From contig NZ_BEWA01000012.1 in assembly GCF_003112535.1 (NCBI RefSeq), forward strand, positions 62,001 through 126,000: a stretch of DNA of 64,000 nucleotides. The letters run 5' to 3'. Positions 8,523 to 17,139 of the stretch are shown in pieces (position 1 is the first letter of the stretch; every line of letters begins with the position of its first letter). A program made the translations under genes and the position numbers. The stretch comes from Streptomyces rishiriensis (GTDB lineage Bacteria > Actinomycetota > Actinomycetes > Streptomycetales > Streptomycetaceae). Below the pieces are notes generated by a model, which did not search any database, had not been told where the DNA came from, and saw only the letters and a program-made list of their open reading frames with translations.

Positions 8523-9089
8523 CTAACCGCACGAATCGCAAATGCCTGTCGAAGGCACTTGGACGAAGCAGCGCTCACAAACCCGGGCGGGCTTTTCGGT
8601 GCGCTCGCGCCGGCGTTCGACCGCGGCTTGAAGTCTGGGGGCGAGGGCCGGCACACCACCGCCAGGCGGCATGGTCGCCCCAAAGTGGCGGTAGCAAGCC
8701 AGGCGGGCGTCGGCAGCATGATGCTCGCGTTCCAGCTCGTCATCGACCGGCGGCTCTCCGGCCACCGCCAGAACTTCCTTGTAGCCACTGCCTACCTTGC
8801 CGTCGTCTGTGTGGACCACCAAAGCCGTCAGTGGTGGGTCGCCGCGACGGTGGGCTTCGCGCACCACCCGGCCCAAGATCGGACCGATCCAGTTGTGCAG
8901 GAGAGTCTTGGTTCGCATGCCAGTCCTGCTCTGGATCTCCTCCGCCAACTCCTTGTAGGTGATCACTGCGTGGTAGGTCTGCGCTACGCCTACGAGGATC
9001 ACGTACGCCTCTGAGCTCCAGGCTTCGCGTGCCTCCTGCCCCGTCGGCTTATCGATGCCGACCGCAGACTCAGAATCCCCCTGCTTCAT
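8523..9089 (-). CDS. Hypothetical protein with C-terminal zinc ribbon
   Basis: The protein is 188 residues if it starts at the ATG at 9,089, with GGGGTGGGG directly upstream; ATG 9,131 and TTG 9,191 are alternatives. The first half, with YVILVGVAQTYHAVITYKELAEEIQ and LLHNWIGPILGRVVREA, resembles a small helical domain. The second half (GYKEVLAVAG, then a basic helical stretch) ends in CERCFVQVPSTGICDSCG, a four-cysteine zinc ribbon. I recall similar actinomycete proteins of unknown function. It follows the dead integrase on the same strand. Confidence 0.65.
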   Translation of the reverse strand: MKQGDSESAVGIDKPTGQEAREAWSSEAYVILVGVAQTYHAVITYKELAEEIQSRTGMRTKTLLHNWIGPILGRVVREAHRRGDPPLTALVVHTDDGKVGSGYKEVLAVAGEPPVDDELEREHHAADARLACYRHFGATMPPGGGVPALAPRLQAAVERRRERTEKPARVCERCFVQVPSTGICDSCG

Positions 9090-9224
9090 CCCCACCCCGT
9101 CGTACTCTCGATCGTTGGCACTCTCTTGCATCCTCCCGTTTGGAAGGAGGACAGCGCCATGGCTCTGCGCGAGCTCACCGCCGTACGCCAATCGGTACAG
9201 CAGCGTCGAGAGCGAGCGGCCTGA

Positions 9225-9878
9225 TCACTGGAACCGAGCCTCCTGCCACACGCGGTAGTAGGTCGAGGACGGGACGACCGAACCTTTCTCGCTGAAGAAC
9301 AGGCGCCCGTCGTCCGCCGTGCCAAAGGTGGCCAGGTGCTCACGGAACACGGCTACGAGGTGAGGCGGAATAGGTACCTGCCGGACATTCTCGATCGGCC
9401 GGTTCTTAAGCCCGCGGTCGTCGTGGGTCTCCCCCGAGTCGGTCCACTGCTTGCCGACCGATGGGCGGGTCCGATGGAGCAGCGCCGAGCCCCAGCCCTG
9501 TTCTGGGAGGATCAGGTCCGTCTCGGCGAGGCCGACCGCTTCAGCTGGCCGGAGGCCACCGAAGTACACCGCGGCGAACAGACCCACGAGACGACGGCCG
9601 CGGGCACGCCGGTATCCGCCCACATAGGAGACGGCCGCCGGGAGATTCCGAGCCTGTTCCGGGTTGGCGACAACGCGGGGATCCACTTGGTTGGACACCT
9701 TCGGCTTCTGCCAGCGGACAGCCGTGATCGGGTTCTCGCGCAGAAGCCGCGGAGTGACCCACACGACATTCCGGCATCTCACAGAGGTCCTGAACCTCAA
9801 CGGCACCCAGCGAGACGACCTGCGCCAGCTGCTCATCCACAGCCGACCGGAGCGATACTGCGGACCGCTTTGGAGCAT
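9225..9878 (-). pseudogene. Tyrosine integrase, truncated at both ends
   Basis: The conserved middle of an actinomycete tyrosine recombinase is clear: NPITAVRWQKPKVSNQVDPR, then NPEQARNL, then YFGGLRPAEAVGL with the first catalytic Arg, WTDSGE and PIPPHLVAVFREHL. The frame stops right after VWQEARFQ, so the HxxR box and the tyrosine nucleophile are missing. The N-terminal core-binding domain is replaced by unrelated or frameshifted sequence beyond about 9,740. The protein cannot recombine DNA. It may be the dead integrase of a smaller element nested in the island. Confidence 0.8.
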
Positions 9879-9911
9879 CCCAGCCGCGACTGAGTAACAA
9901 CCTTCTTCACG

Positions 9912-10014
9912 GGTTCAAGGCGGCTCGCTCCGCTCCCCGCGCGACCCGGCCCCCGGCTGGCCTGCGCTCCTGTCTCCGCCCCCCTCCAGCCCCGGCCGGC
10001 GCCCGCGCCGCGCA
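9912..10014. repeat. 105-base dispersed repeat, copy 2
   Basis: This is the second copy of the repeat at 3,870-3,974. It ends just before a short open frame reading MSEKRDAAAQIAADLPKQFR (from about 10,032) that stops after 29 residues and may be part of the same ancestral unit. It lies just beyond the upstream end of the dead integrase. Confidence 0.7.
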
Positions 10015-10179
10015 ATGCGATCAGCCAACGGATGTCAGAGAAGAGGGACGCCGCCGCACAGATTGCCGCCGATCTGCCCAAGCAGTTCCGCTGGGCCAAG
10101 TGTGAGGACCAGCAGATGTGAGACTTCTTTACCCATCCACACGCAGGGTTCATCGAGTCGCTCTTTTGATTTGGGATCT

Positions 10180-10556
10180 ATCCTCGGGGTAGAGCTCGTC
10201 ATTCCTGCCGGCGACTTCGCTGTCAGCATCTGCGCAGACCACCACGCGTCAGCAGCCGGACTGGTCCAACCTAGACGACTCCGGCCGCCGCACAAAGAGC
10301 TGCACCGCCTCAAGCGATACGACCGCCTCCTGCGCCAAGTCTCCTACTTGTCCGAGCAGATCAGCATCATCCGCGGCGATCCCAACCAAGTGCCGTATCT
10401 CAGAAGCGCGACAAGGGCTTCAAACACGTCCAGGCCGTCATTGCGCTGGCACGACATCGCACCAGCGTGTTGTGGGCACTCGTGCTCGACGAGCGAGTCC
10501 TAGCACCCACCTCACTCATCAAGCAGCTGGCCCGATTCAGCTCAAGGCCACAAAGC
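10180..10556 (+). pseudogene. IS110-family transposase remnant
   Basis: The sequence reads as the C-terminal transposase_20 part of an IS110 enzyme: KELHRLKRYDRLLRQVSYLS, then after a frameshift near 10,400 KRDKGFKHVQAVIALARHR and SVLWALVLDERVL. The N-terminal DEDD catalytic half is absent and at least one frameshift is present, so it is a fossil. No element ends were identified. Confidence 0.75.
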
Positions 10557-10565
10557 ATGATACGT

Positions 10566-10660
10566 GGTTGAGGCGAGTGGAGCTGCAGCGAGACACACGC
10601 GCGCGTGATCGGTCGACCCACCCGCCGTCGTGGCTGGCTTTCGTCGGCTTAGGCGCAGAC
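10566..10660 (+). repeat. Dispersed repeat B, copy 2
   Basis: This is the partner of 6,641-6,735. It reads WLRRVELQRDTRARDRS, then PPSWLAFVG, and ends ADDLWD before a stop. It directly follows the IS110 remnant. The rest of the stretch to 10,844 holds nothing I can name. Confidence 0.55.
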
Positions 10661-10844
10661 GATCTCTGGGACTAGAGCCACTCCCGCTCCTGACGGCGTA
10701 GGGAGGCATTGGTTCCAACTTGGGGATCTCACCACCAGACCCGCACGACAGCCAGCCGACACAAAGCATGCTTCGCGGCCTCCCGCTCCCCTACCCGGCT
10801 AAACGCACCATCGCACCAATGCCTTGAGGGCTCGCGCCGACCAA

Positions 10845-11390
10845 TCACTCGATAATCATATCAAGCAGACCCAGTAGTGGATCCTGGACCTGAGAGCCGT
10901 CTCCAACTTCTCTCTTTGCACACTCGACTGTGTCAATGGCCGTCATGACAAGGTCGCGGATGCTGCTTTCGTCCTGCGAGTGCTTTCGGAGCCAGTCGAA
11001 CCCTGCGTGCGCGTAGCGATCGAGCAGTGCCAGCTGTTCCGCCATGTTATCACTGGCCAGCAGATCCATTTGTGATCTCAGAGAATCATCGATAGTTTGG
11101 TCGGGAGCGGCGCTTGTCAGGACCACCGCAGCGGTGATCTCGGTAGCGCCAGCTGCACCGAAAAACACTCGGTCCTGGATAGGAAGCACCTCTCTCTTAG
11201 AGGTAGGCATTTCCTCCGCGGGCGTAGGCTGATTTAGCGCCATCGCCAGCGTTGCAGCAAATACGTACGCGTCCCGCATCTCCTTGAATGGGCCAGTCTT
11301 AGTACCTGCCGCGGCCGATTTTGCTTTGCCCGACGTGACGAGCGAATCAAGGATATCCCTATGATCCGGATAGATGTTGACGTTCGCCAT
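10845..11390 (-). CDS. 181-residue protein, last gene of the Dnd-adjacent module
   Basis: I recognise no family. The N-terminus (NVNIYPDHRDILDSLV, then FKEMRDAYVFAATLAMAL) and the middle (IQDRVFFGAAGATEITAAVVL, then AEQLALLDRYAHAGFDWLRKH) look alpha-helical and cytoplasmic. The C-terminus ends GDGSQVQDPLLGLLDMIIE. This closely matches the end of the first protein of the same operon (GDGRDHGLVKDPLLDLLKGA), suggesting a common docking tail. It begins ten bases after the DndD/Rad50-like ATPase and is certainly part of its operon. A role as an accessory subunit is inferred from position. Confidence 0.7.
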   Translation of the reverse strand: MANVNIYPDHRDILDSLVTSGKAKSAAAGTKTGPFKEMRDAYVFAATLAMALNQPTPAEEMPTSKREVLPIQDRVFFGAAGATEITAAVVLTSAAPDQTIDDSLRSQMDLLASDNMAEQLALLDRYAHAGFDWLRKHSQDESSIRDLVMTAIDTVECAKREVGDGSQVQDPLLGLLDMIIE

Positions 11391-11400
11391 ATCTCGTCCT

Positions 11401-13530
11401 TCAACTGATGTTGGTCATCCGTGTTCTAGCATGTGCCACACCTTCGTCTTGAGCGCTGTAGGTGTGGTCCTTTCCGTTCCATCGGACTGTTCGGTCGCTA
11501 GAGCTACGCGAGGTCAATTCCATAATGTTGGCACTTCCCACGCTACCAGCGATTCTCTCCCATACAGCAATGGATTTCGCTGAAACCAACACGACGACTT
11601 GAGGCAGCAACCTGGGCAGCGCATTCACCACGTCGGCCTCGTACTCATCATCCAATGGGCTTGTCGGCGAGTCGAGGACGACTGGGAAGCCATGACTCCG
11701 CGATGTATCGACGCTCCCCGTACGCTTGAGTTGTTGCCGATTCCGGGCGATCTCCTCGTAAAGCGGAGCCAGCCTTGCGATGGCACCCAGGAAAGCAATC
11801 AAGACCAACACCTTCTCCGACTGAGAAAGCGGAATCTCCTCATCTTTCCCTGGGAAACGCACTGTAATGCCGAAATCTTCGCCGACGTGGATTTGATAGG
11901 GTTTGGCAATCAGGTCCGAGTAGGTCGCATTGATTGCCTTCTCGAAATCTTCTCGACCAAATCGGTTCAGACCCTTACGGGCTGTATCGAAGAATTTCTT
12001 GACCTCGCGAAGGATCTCAATGGCAGCTGTCTTGCGCTTGTGCCCCTCAGATTTCGAGGACTTCTTAGTGTAGTCCGACAGCAACTCTCCAACTTTGGCA
12101 GATAGCGCCTCGATTTCGGCTTCAATGCCCTTGGACTCGGCAATGAGTACATCTACGCTCTTCTGCCTCACCATGGCGATCTCAACGGGGCTCTGACCTG
12201 CTGGGGGTCGTTCCACATCCTGGGCTTCGGTGAATTCCAAGAGTTCACGTGTCGCATTGCCAAGCAGCCGTTCGGCCATATCAAGGCACGTCCGCAGCAC
12301 TGCCTGGAGCATTCTCATGTCGGCACCCTGCTGGGGGCCAGCGACTCCAAGATCTGACGCGAGAGCGGCAATTTCGTTGCGCAGGTTCGCGACCACCATG
12401 TCTTTCTGGGTGGCATGCCGCACAAGCAGAGAGCGAGTCTCCAAGCCGCGGACAGCAATCCGCGCGTCGCCGACGTGCGCACGCAGCCTCTTGATGCGCT
12501 CGTTCGCTTCCCTCGAGAGTGGCTCGCCACACAGCGTGCAGCGGCGGTCTTTCAACGTCTTATCGAGCACCGACTCGTGAATACGCGGAGGCATCAAGCC
12601 AGCCTTTTCGGCTAGGTCAAGCTGCGAGATCGCGGAGTGCACTGCGCTCTGAGCAAAATGGAGATGCGCCTTGCGGGCCAGGTCGAGGTAAAGCTCGTAC
12701 GCTTGTTGGGTTGACACTTCTGCTTGCCGCACGCGACCCGTTCGCTGTTCGTACTCACGCTCCCATTTTTTGATCTCCTCCGGGTTGTACCTTTCAGCGT
12801 CCTTCTTCGCTTTACTCGCTTTGTCTCTGGCATCCGCTAGCAGGACTGGAAGGGCATCACGACGCTCCTCAGCAGCATTGAGCTCCTCCTGAGCCTGCGC
12901 ATACCTCCGCCGAGCTTCCTCGACGGTGTTGTCACTATAGTTTTTAGGCGGTTTGAGTGCCTCACTCTCTATCGCCTTACGCAGATCCTCGATCGCCCGG
13001 TCGTAGATGTCGCCAGCCAGCAGAGATCTGATCGCCTGGCCGATGTTTAGAGAGGATCCCTCGCCAGGCCTGTTCCCCTCCAATACGTTCGCAGTACTGA
13101 ACGTCTCGGCAGGAAAGAAGAACAGGTCTTTGAGCGCTTTAGGGAGAATCCGATAGATGTCGCCTTCAACCGCACGCTCACCGTTCTTGGTAACGGTTAG
13201 GTCATATTCGCCAGCGGACTGCCTGTGTGCATCGGTTACCCTGCGGATACGGAATTCATCATTCTCGTGGATCAGAGTAAGTTCTACCCAGGTCTCGGCA
13301 GATGGATCCATCTCCACAGCGTCGACGTTGACCAATTGGCTTGGCTGTGCGAACCCGTCAGTGAACTCACCGTACAGAGCCCAGGTGAACGCATTGAGAA
13401 GGGCCGTCTTGCCAGCACCATTAGGCCCTAGGATTAGAGTTACAGGCTTACGCGGGTCGACAGAGAACTCTACTCGGTGGTCACCGTGGAAAGACCGCCA
13501 ATTACGCATTACCAAGGTCACGAACTTCAC
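11401..13530 (-). CDS. DndD/Rad50-like SMC ATPase (second copy type)
   Basis: This 709-residue protein has Walker A GPNGAGKT at 35-42, the DndD-like signature FFFPAETF at about 137-144 and long coiled-coil arms at about 175-600. A CxxC pair (CTLCG, Cys331/Cys334) sits at the hook, as in Rad50. The ABC-type Walker B is VVLDSPTSPLDD near 618. It probably loads on DNA ends or bridges DNA in an ATP-driven way. It is distinct from the canonical DndD at 17,510-19,537 but clearly of the same superfamily. Its GTG start overlaps the stop of the upstream 61-residue gene as GTGA. It probably works with the PLD-helicase of the same operon. Confidence 0.85.
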   Translation of the reverse strand: MKFVTLVMRNWRSFHGDHRVEFSVDPRKPVTLILGPNGAGKTALLNAFTWALYGEFTDGFAQPSQLVNVDAVEMDPSAETWVELTLIHENDEFRIRRVTDAHRQSAGEYDLTVTKNGERAVEGDIYRILPKALKDLFFFPAETFSTANVLEGNRPGEGSSLNIGQAIRSLLAGDIYDRAIEDLRKAIESEALKPPKNYSDNTVEEARRRYAQAQEELNAAEERRDALPVLLADARDKASKAKKDAERYNPEEIKKWEREYEQRTGRVRQAEVSTQQAYELYLDLARKAHLHFAQSAVHSAISQLDLAEKAGLMPPRIHESVLDKTLKDRRCTLCGEPLSREANERIKRLRAHVGDARIAVRGLETRSLLVRHATQKDMVVANLRNEIAALASDLGVAGPQQGADMRMLQAVLRTCLDMAERLLGNATRELLEFTEAQDVERPPAGQSPVEIAMVRQKSVDVLIAESKGIEAEIEALSAKVGELLSDYTKKSSKSEGHKRKTAAIEILREVKKFFDTARKGLNRFGREDFEKAINATYSDLIAKPYQIHVGEDFGITVRFPGKDEEIPLSQSEKVLVLIAFLGAIARLAPLYEEIARNRQQLKRTGSVDTSRSHGFPVVLDSPTSPLDDEYEADVVNALPRLLPQVVVLVSAKSIAVWERIAGSVGSANIMELTSRSSSDRTVRWNGKDHTYSAQDEGVAHARTRMTNIS

Positions 13531-13712
13531 TTACGACCCTCCTTAGTCTTCGCCATCTGAAGGGCACGGTTAGCAAATTCGTCGGGTAGGTCACTACGGT
13601 CATCAGAGAACCTTCGCCTATGTTCCGCAGTGACAACGTAAGCGACCACCTCCTTCGCCTCAGAACTCAACTCGCTCGCCATTTTCTGCATTTGCTCTTC
13701 AAATGGGTTCAT
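13527..13712 (-). CDS. 61-residue coupling protein of the module
   Basis: The product is small, charged and helical (MNPFEEQMQKMASELSSEAK onwards), with a basic end TKEGRK. The ATG at 13,712 forms TGATG with the helicase stop, and GGAGG lies ten bases upstream in the helicase tail. An ATG three codons earlier is too close to that site. The stop overlaps the ATPase start. Being locked between the two large genes suggests a stoichiometric partner of one of them. It is not a toxin or antitoxin that I can recognise. Confidence 0.7.
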   Translation of the reverse strand: MNPFEEQMQKMASELSSEAKEVVAYVVTAEHRRRFSDDRSDLPDEFANRALQMAKTKEGRK

Positions 13713-15919
13713 CAGGCCCATTCCTCCATTTCGTCGTCCTCAGTCATACTCATCCAGGGCTGTTCAACGGGACGTAGACCGTATTCGTATGCCCACTCGA
13801 TAATTGTCAGAAGTGCCTCGCGGTTTCGGGCCGCCTCGGCAAGTTCAGCGGCTCGAGACAATTCCCCCCCAATGAGGCGCTTCTCTGAATCAGATGGCTC
13901 GCCAGCAGGTCGAGGCGGCATTACGATGAAGTCATAGATAACAGCGTGCGACTTCGGGTTATCCGGGTCCCGCCGCAAAAGTCGCCCACGACGCTGCACG
14001 AATTGCCGAGGGTTCTGGGTCGACGCGGTGATGACACCAATACGCGCAGATGGGATGTCTACTCCTTCGTCTAGGCATTTCATAGCCAATAGAGCCTGAA
14101 TGTCCCCACTAGCCAGGCGCTCCTGAAGGGCCTCACGACGATTCCTGTCTGTCTCACCGTAATAGGACTCGATCCGCATCCCGAATTCCTCGCGGAGCAT
14201 CTTCTCGGTCTTCTTGAGCGCAGGGAGGTCAGTTTCGGGATTTGTCCCTTCGGCAACGTAGATAATCTGGTGCGTCTGGTCTTTCAAGCCGCTCGCCATC
14301 AGCTGACGAAGTCGGTCGTGCTTTCCAGTAGCGTGCTGAGTTAGCCTGGTGCGCGCTCGGATTTGAGCCTCTGCCGCTAGATCATCCCCCTTGGCGAATG
14401 CAGCCGCGATCCGTTGCGAAATCTGCCGATAACGCTTGGTCTCGTCATCGGTTAGCTCGATCCGATAGGGCAAGTAGTCATAAGGTACGAGTGCGTTGTG
14501 CTGATAGATCGCCTGCTTGATACTGATCGAAACCACGGGATCGCCGAAGTACCTTAGGAGAGCCTGCGTACCCTCGTCGTCGCCGTGCCGCTTGGGCGTC
14601 GCAGAGAGCCCCAGGGTAAACGTGGGATTTGGGGGCAGCGCATCCAGGCGCGCTGGTGTGCCCAGCGAGTGCATTTCATCCCCGATGACCATTATCCGGC
14701 CACGATGACGGGCCAACTGCCGCTGCACAAAATGTTCGTCATCAGCGACGTCCTCCCTACGCGGCGTGAGGCTACCCGCTGTGCTGATTACCATCTCAGC
14801 TCGGCGTCCTTGACTTGATCGGGCAGCTGAGAATACAGATTTCAGATACTCCCGCTGTCTGCTGGTGAGGGTGCCGTGACAGACAGCGGGACGAAAGCCG
14901 AACCGCTCGGCCTCCTGACGCCATTGCTCCACTAGATCGATCAGTGGCACGATCACCAGCACAAGCAGTGGCTCGTTGGCGTTGGAGGAGTGTACGGAGG
15001 CTTGCGTCGCGGCGGTCAGGGCGGTGATGGTCTTACCAGTGCCTGTTGCCATAGCGAAAGTGCCGCGTCCACCAGCCCGGAGCCAGTCGTTCACCGCATC
15101 TTGTTGAAACTCGCGCAGTGTGAGGTCGTCAGGTAGCGACGGGACAAGCGACACGCCTTCCAAAGAGGGGGCGATCGATGAGACTGGTTGGTCAATTTCG
15201 GTTATTGTCCGCCCTGCAGACGGCTCGCGGATGCCGAAGTTGGACCGCATAGGATTTTCAATCCAGTCGTTTACCCGCCACAAAGTTACGCCATCAACGC
15301 GCTCGCCCCATAGCTGCTCGAACCGATCTCGTTCTTCGCAGGCATACGCGCGCTGCTCCTCGTTCACCCAGCTACGATGCAGCGGAAACGACTCCGAATG
15401 AAGCCTAGCCCCGCCGATCGTTTCATTCGGACTGCCGGTGAACGTCATCCAGTTACCGGCCTGGTCAGAGAAGACTCCGATCTTCTCATGGAACAGTGCG
15501 TAAGTGTGCGTATGCTCCCGCAGTGCGATACGGACATCCAGCCGGCCAGTAGCGACCATCCATGTCAGCAGCTTCAGCCGGTCCGCTAGCACAGGGCTAG
15601 GAATCGGCTGCAAGATGGCGCGTCGAAGCCCCTCCTTAATGTAGTTCTTGAGTTCCTCGCCCTTACCCATTGCCGCCAGCTCATCGTCACTTAGGTGGGC
15701 AGGAGACGTAATAAGCCGCATCATGCCGCCGTTGAGAACGAACCTGTCAAGAGTGGGCGCAATTGCCGCCAGAATGCCCGCCGAGAAAAACCCAACGGCC
15801 CGATCGTAATTTCGCGACCGGGCGAAGGCGGGGACATAGAAATCTTTGATTAGGTCATCTGGCGGCGAGTTGTACCGGCGCTTCCACTTCGGTTCCCAGG
15901 AGGGCAAGTCGTCGGTCAT
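13712..15919 (-). CDS. PLD-like nuclease/SF2 helicase fusion
   Basis: The protein is 735 residues. Residues about 20-200 form a phospholipase-D-like domain with HxK at His144/Lys146 and a following GSPNET, so one clear HxK active-site half is visible. Residues 265-700 form an SF2 helicase: Walker A ATGTGKT at 291-297, DEMH at 414-417 as the DEAH-type motif II, SATP, and QRRGRLLRR as motif VI. The C-terminus is acidic (MTEDDEMEEWA). The architecture resembles type III or type I restriction helicases linked to a PLD nuclease. It could translocate along and cut DNA lacking phosphorothioate. Its start overlaps the upstream gene by one base. Confidence 0.85.
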   Translation of the reverse strand: MTDDLPSWEPKWKRRYNSPPDDLIKDFYVPAFARSRNYDRAVGFFSAGILAAIAPTLDRFVLNGGMMRLITSPAHLSDDELAAMGKGEELKNYIKEGLRRAILQPIPSPVLADRLKLLTWMVATGRLDVRIALREHTHTYALFHEKIGVFSDQAGNWMTFTGSPNETIGGARLHSESFPLHRSWVNEEQRAYACEERDRFEQLWGERVDGVTLWRVNDWIENPMRSNFGIREPSAGRTITEIDQPVSSIAPSLEGVSLVPSLPDDLTLREFQQDAVNDWLRAGGRGTFAMATGTGKTITALTAATQASVHSSNANEPLLVLVIVPLIDLVEQWRQEAERFGFRPAVCHGTLTSRQREYLKSVFSAARSSQGRRAEMVISTAGSLTPRREDVADDEHFVQRQLARHRGRIMVIGDEMHSLGTPARLDALPPNPTFTLGLSATPKRHGDDEGTQALLRYFGDPVVSISIKQAIYQHNALVPYDYLPYRIELTDDETKRYRQISQRIAAAFAKGDDLAAEAQIRARTRLTQHATGKHDRLRQLMASGLKDQTHQIIYVAEGTNPETDLPALKKTEKMLREEFGMRIESYYGETDRNRREALQERLASGDIQALLAMKCLDEGVDIPSARIGVITASTQNPRQFVQRRGRLLRRDPDNPKSHAVIYDFIVMPPRPAGEPSDSEKRLIGGELSRAAELAEAARNREALLTIIEWAYEYGLRPVEQPWMSMTEDDEMEEWA

Positions 15920-16395
15920 CACGCGCCTTTCAGGAGGTCAAGCAAAGGATCCTTCACAAGACCGTGGTCTCTGCCGTCGCCGTCAGACCTCTGAGGCTTG
16001 GGCGAATCCAGCTGAGCGTCCATCCCCGGCAACGGAACGTCGGACCTTTGGGGCTGCATGCCTGAATCGCCAACTAGTGTCAGCAACAAAGCGGTCAAGA
16101 TATCTACGGCGCTCTCTCTGCCACACTGTCGTATATTACGCAAATCAGCGATGGTGATCCCCAGTAGCTGATCGAGGCGCCTAAGATGATTCTTGCGTAG
16201 CAGGTTTCGTGCTCGCTGGGTATGGCAACGGATGTCGACCTCGTCGCCTGTGGTCGTCGAGCGCCCCAACAACGTGCCTAGGTCGTTGGGGGAGTCGACG
16301 CCCACAAGGATCCGAGCCCATGCCTGTGCTGTCGCCATGCGCATCGTGCCGGCAGGAGCCGCGTCCACGTCGACGACCGCCTGCTCATACTCCAC
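15919..16395 (-). CDS. 158-residue protein with RNA polymerase alpha-CTD-like helices
   Basis: Residues about 62-104 (ARNLLRKNHLRRLDQLLG, then ADLRNIRQCGRESAVDIL) match the helix-hairpin-helix pattern of the RpoA C-terminal domain, which binds DNA or regulators. Residues 1-60 are unrecognised. A low-complexity linker follows, then the tail GDGRDHGLVKDPLLDLLKGA, matched by the last protein of the operon. It is the first gene of the five-gene unit, starts with GTG and overlaps the helicase start by one base. A DNA-targeting or recruiting role is inferred. It is not a sigma or RpoA homologue over its full length. Confidence 0.7.
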   Translation of the reverse strand: MEYEQAVVDVDAAPAGTMRMATAQAWARILVGVDSPNDLGTLLGRSTTTGDEVDIRCHTQRARNLLRKNHLRRLDQLLGITIADLRNIRQCGRESAVDILTALLLTLVGDSGMQPQRSDVPLPGMDAQLDSPKPQRSDGDGRDHGLVKDPLLDLLKGA

Positions 16396-17098
16396 GTTCT
16401 CGCCTCACTCCCCGCGATCCCTGAACCCATCATTGTTCTCAGCTTGTCGCCACGTCACCAACACCCTGGCGAGTGTTACCTCGATGATCCTCACCCCCGG
16501 ACACGCCAACCGCGCCCACGGGTTGCGCCAGTGGTGTGTGAAAAATTAGCGTAGCGATCACTGTGACACGCAGACTCCCCGGAAAGTTGCCCTTGAGCAC
16601 TGGTCTGTGAACCAGCCTGCCTGGCGTCCCCACGCGGCTCACACAACACCCGTCGCCACCGGGACAACACCAGCAACCCTCCATCCCAGTCAGGGCACAC
16701 TGCAAGACGGCGGTCATCCGTCACCACACGTGGAGGGTGACAGCCGGCCAGCCCGGCTCAACAGGATTCCTGTTGTGTATCCATGAAGCTCGCACATCGG
16801 CCGCCCATCGGCGGGACTTGACGGCACCGAGATCAACTTGGCGGTCACACCTTTGCCAGCACACGCGACCAAGTCGGGACCTGCGCAGGGGGACGGACTT
16901 GCTTAGAAGGGCATGCCCTGCGGCCACACGCGGCGAAAGCGACATAGTGGACGAGTCGTGACGACTTGTGGGCGCGAGATAGTAGCGCCAGCCAACCGTC
17001 TGATACCCCCAGGCGAAACTGTCCGGGACTGGCTCACCTGTAGGGCTAGCCAGCCCTACAAGGCAACCGTCTGGTCCTCCTGGAAGCTCAGATACACC
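16396..17098. other. Intergenic region between the module and dndE
   Basis: About 740 bases separate the five-gene module from dndE, so it probably has its own promoter. No convincing gene is visible. A hairpin with arms TAGGGCT and AGCCCTA lies at 17,041-17,058 near the dndE end. Confidence 0.5.
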
Positions 17099-17127
17099 GA
17101 TCCCCCAGGGGGTCTGCCTGGGGGATC
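17099..17127 (-). terminator. Hairpin downstream of dndE
   Basis: There is a perfect 11-base stem, GATCCCCCAGG with CCTGGGGGATC, and a seven-base loop, just 13 bases beyond the dndE stop. There is no T-run, as is common in GC-rich actinomycetes. It probably ends the dndBCDE transcript before the helicase module. Confidence 0.7.
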
Positions 17128-17139
17128 ATTAGGGTCGCG

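Noticed and set aside
3870..10014. The 105-base repeats as recent attL/attR of an active element
   Set aside because: The copies differ at many positions and the enclosed integrase is dead, so they are not fresh attachment sites.
16439..16717. A 92-residue minus-strand gene between the module and dndE
   Set aside because: There is no ribosome site, no recognisable domain and composition typical of chance frames.
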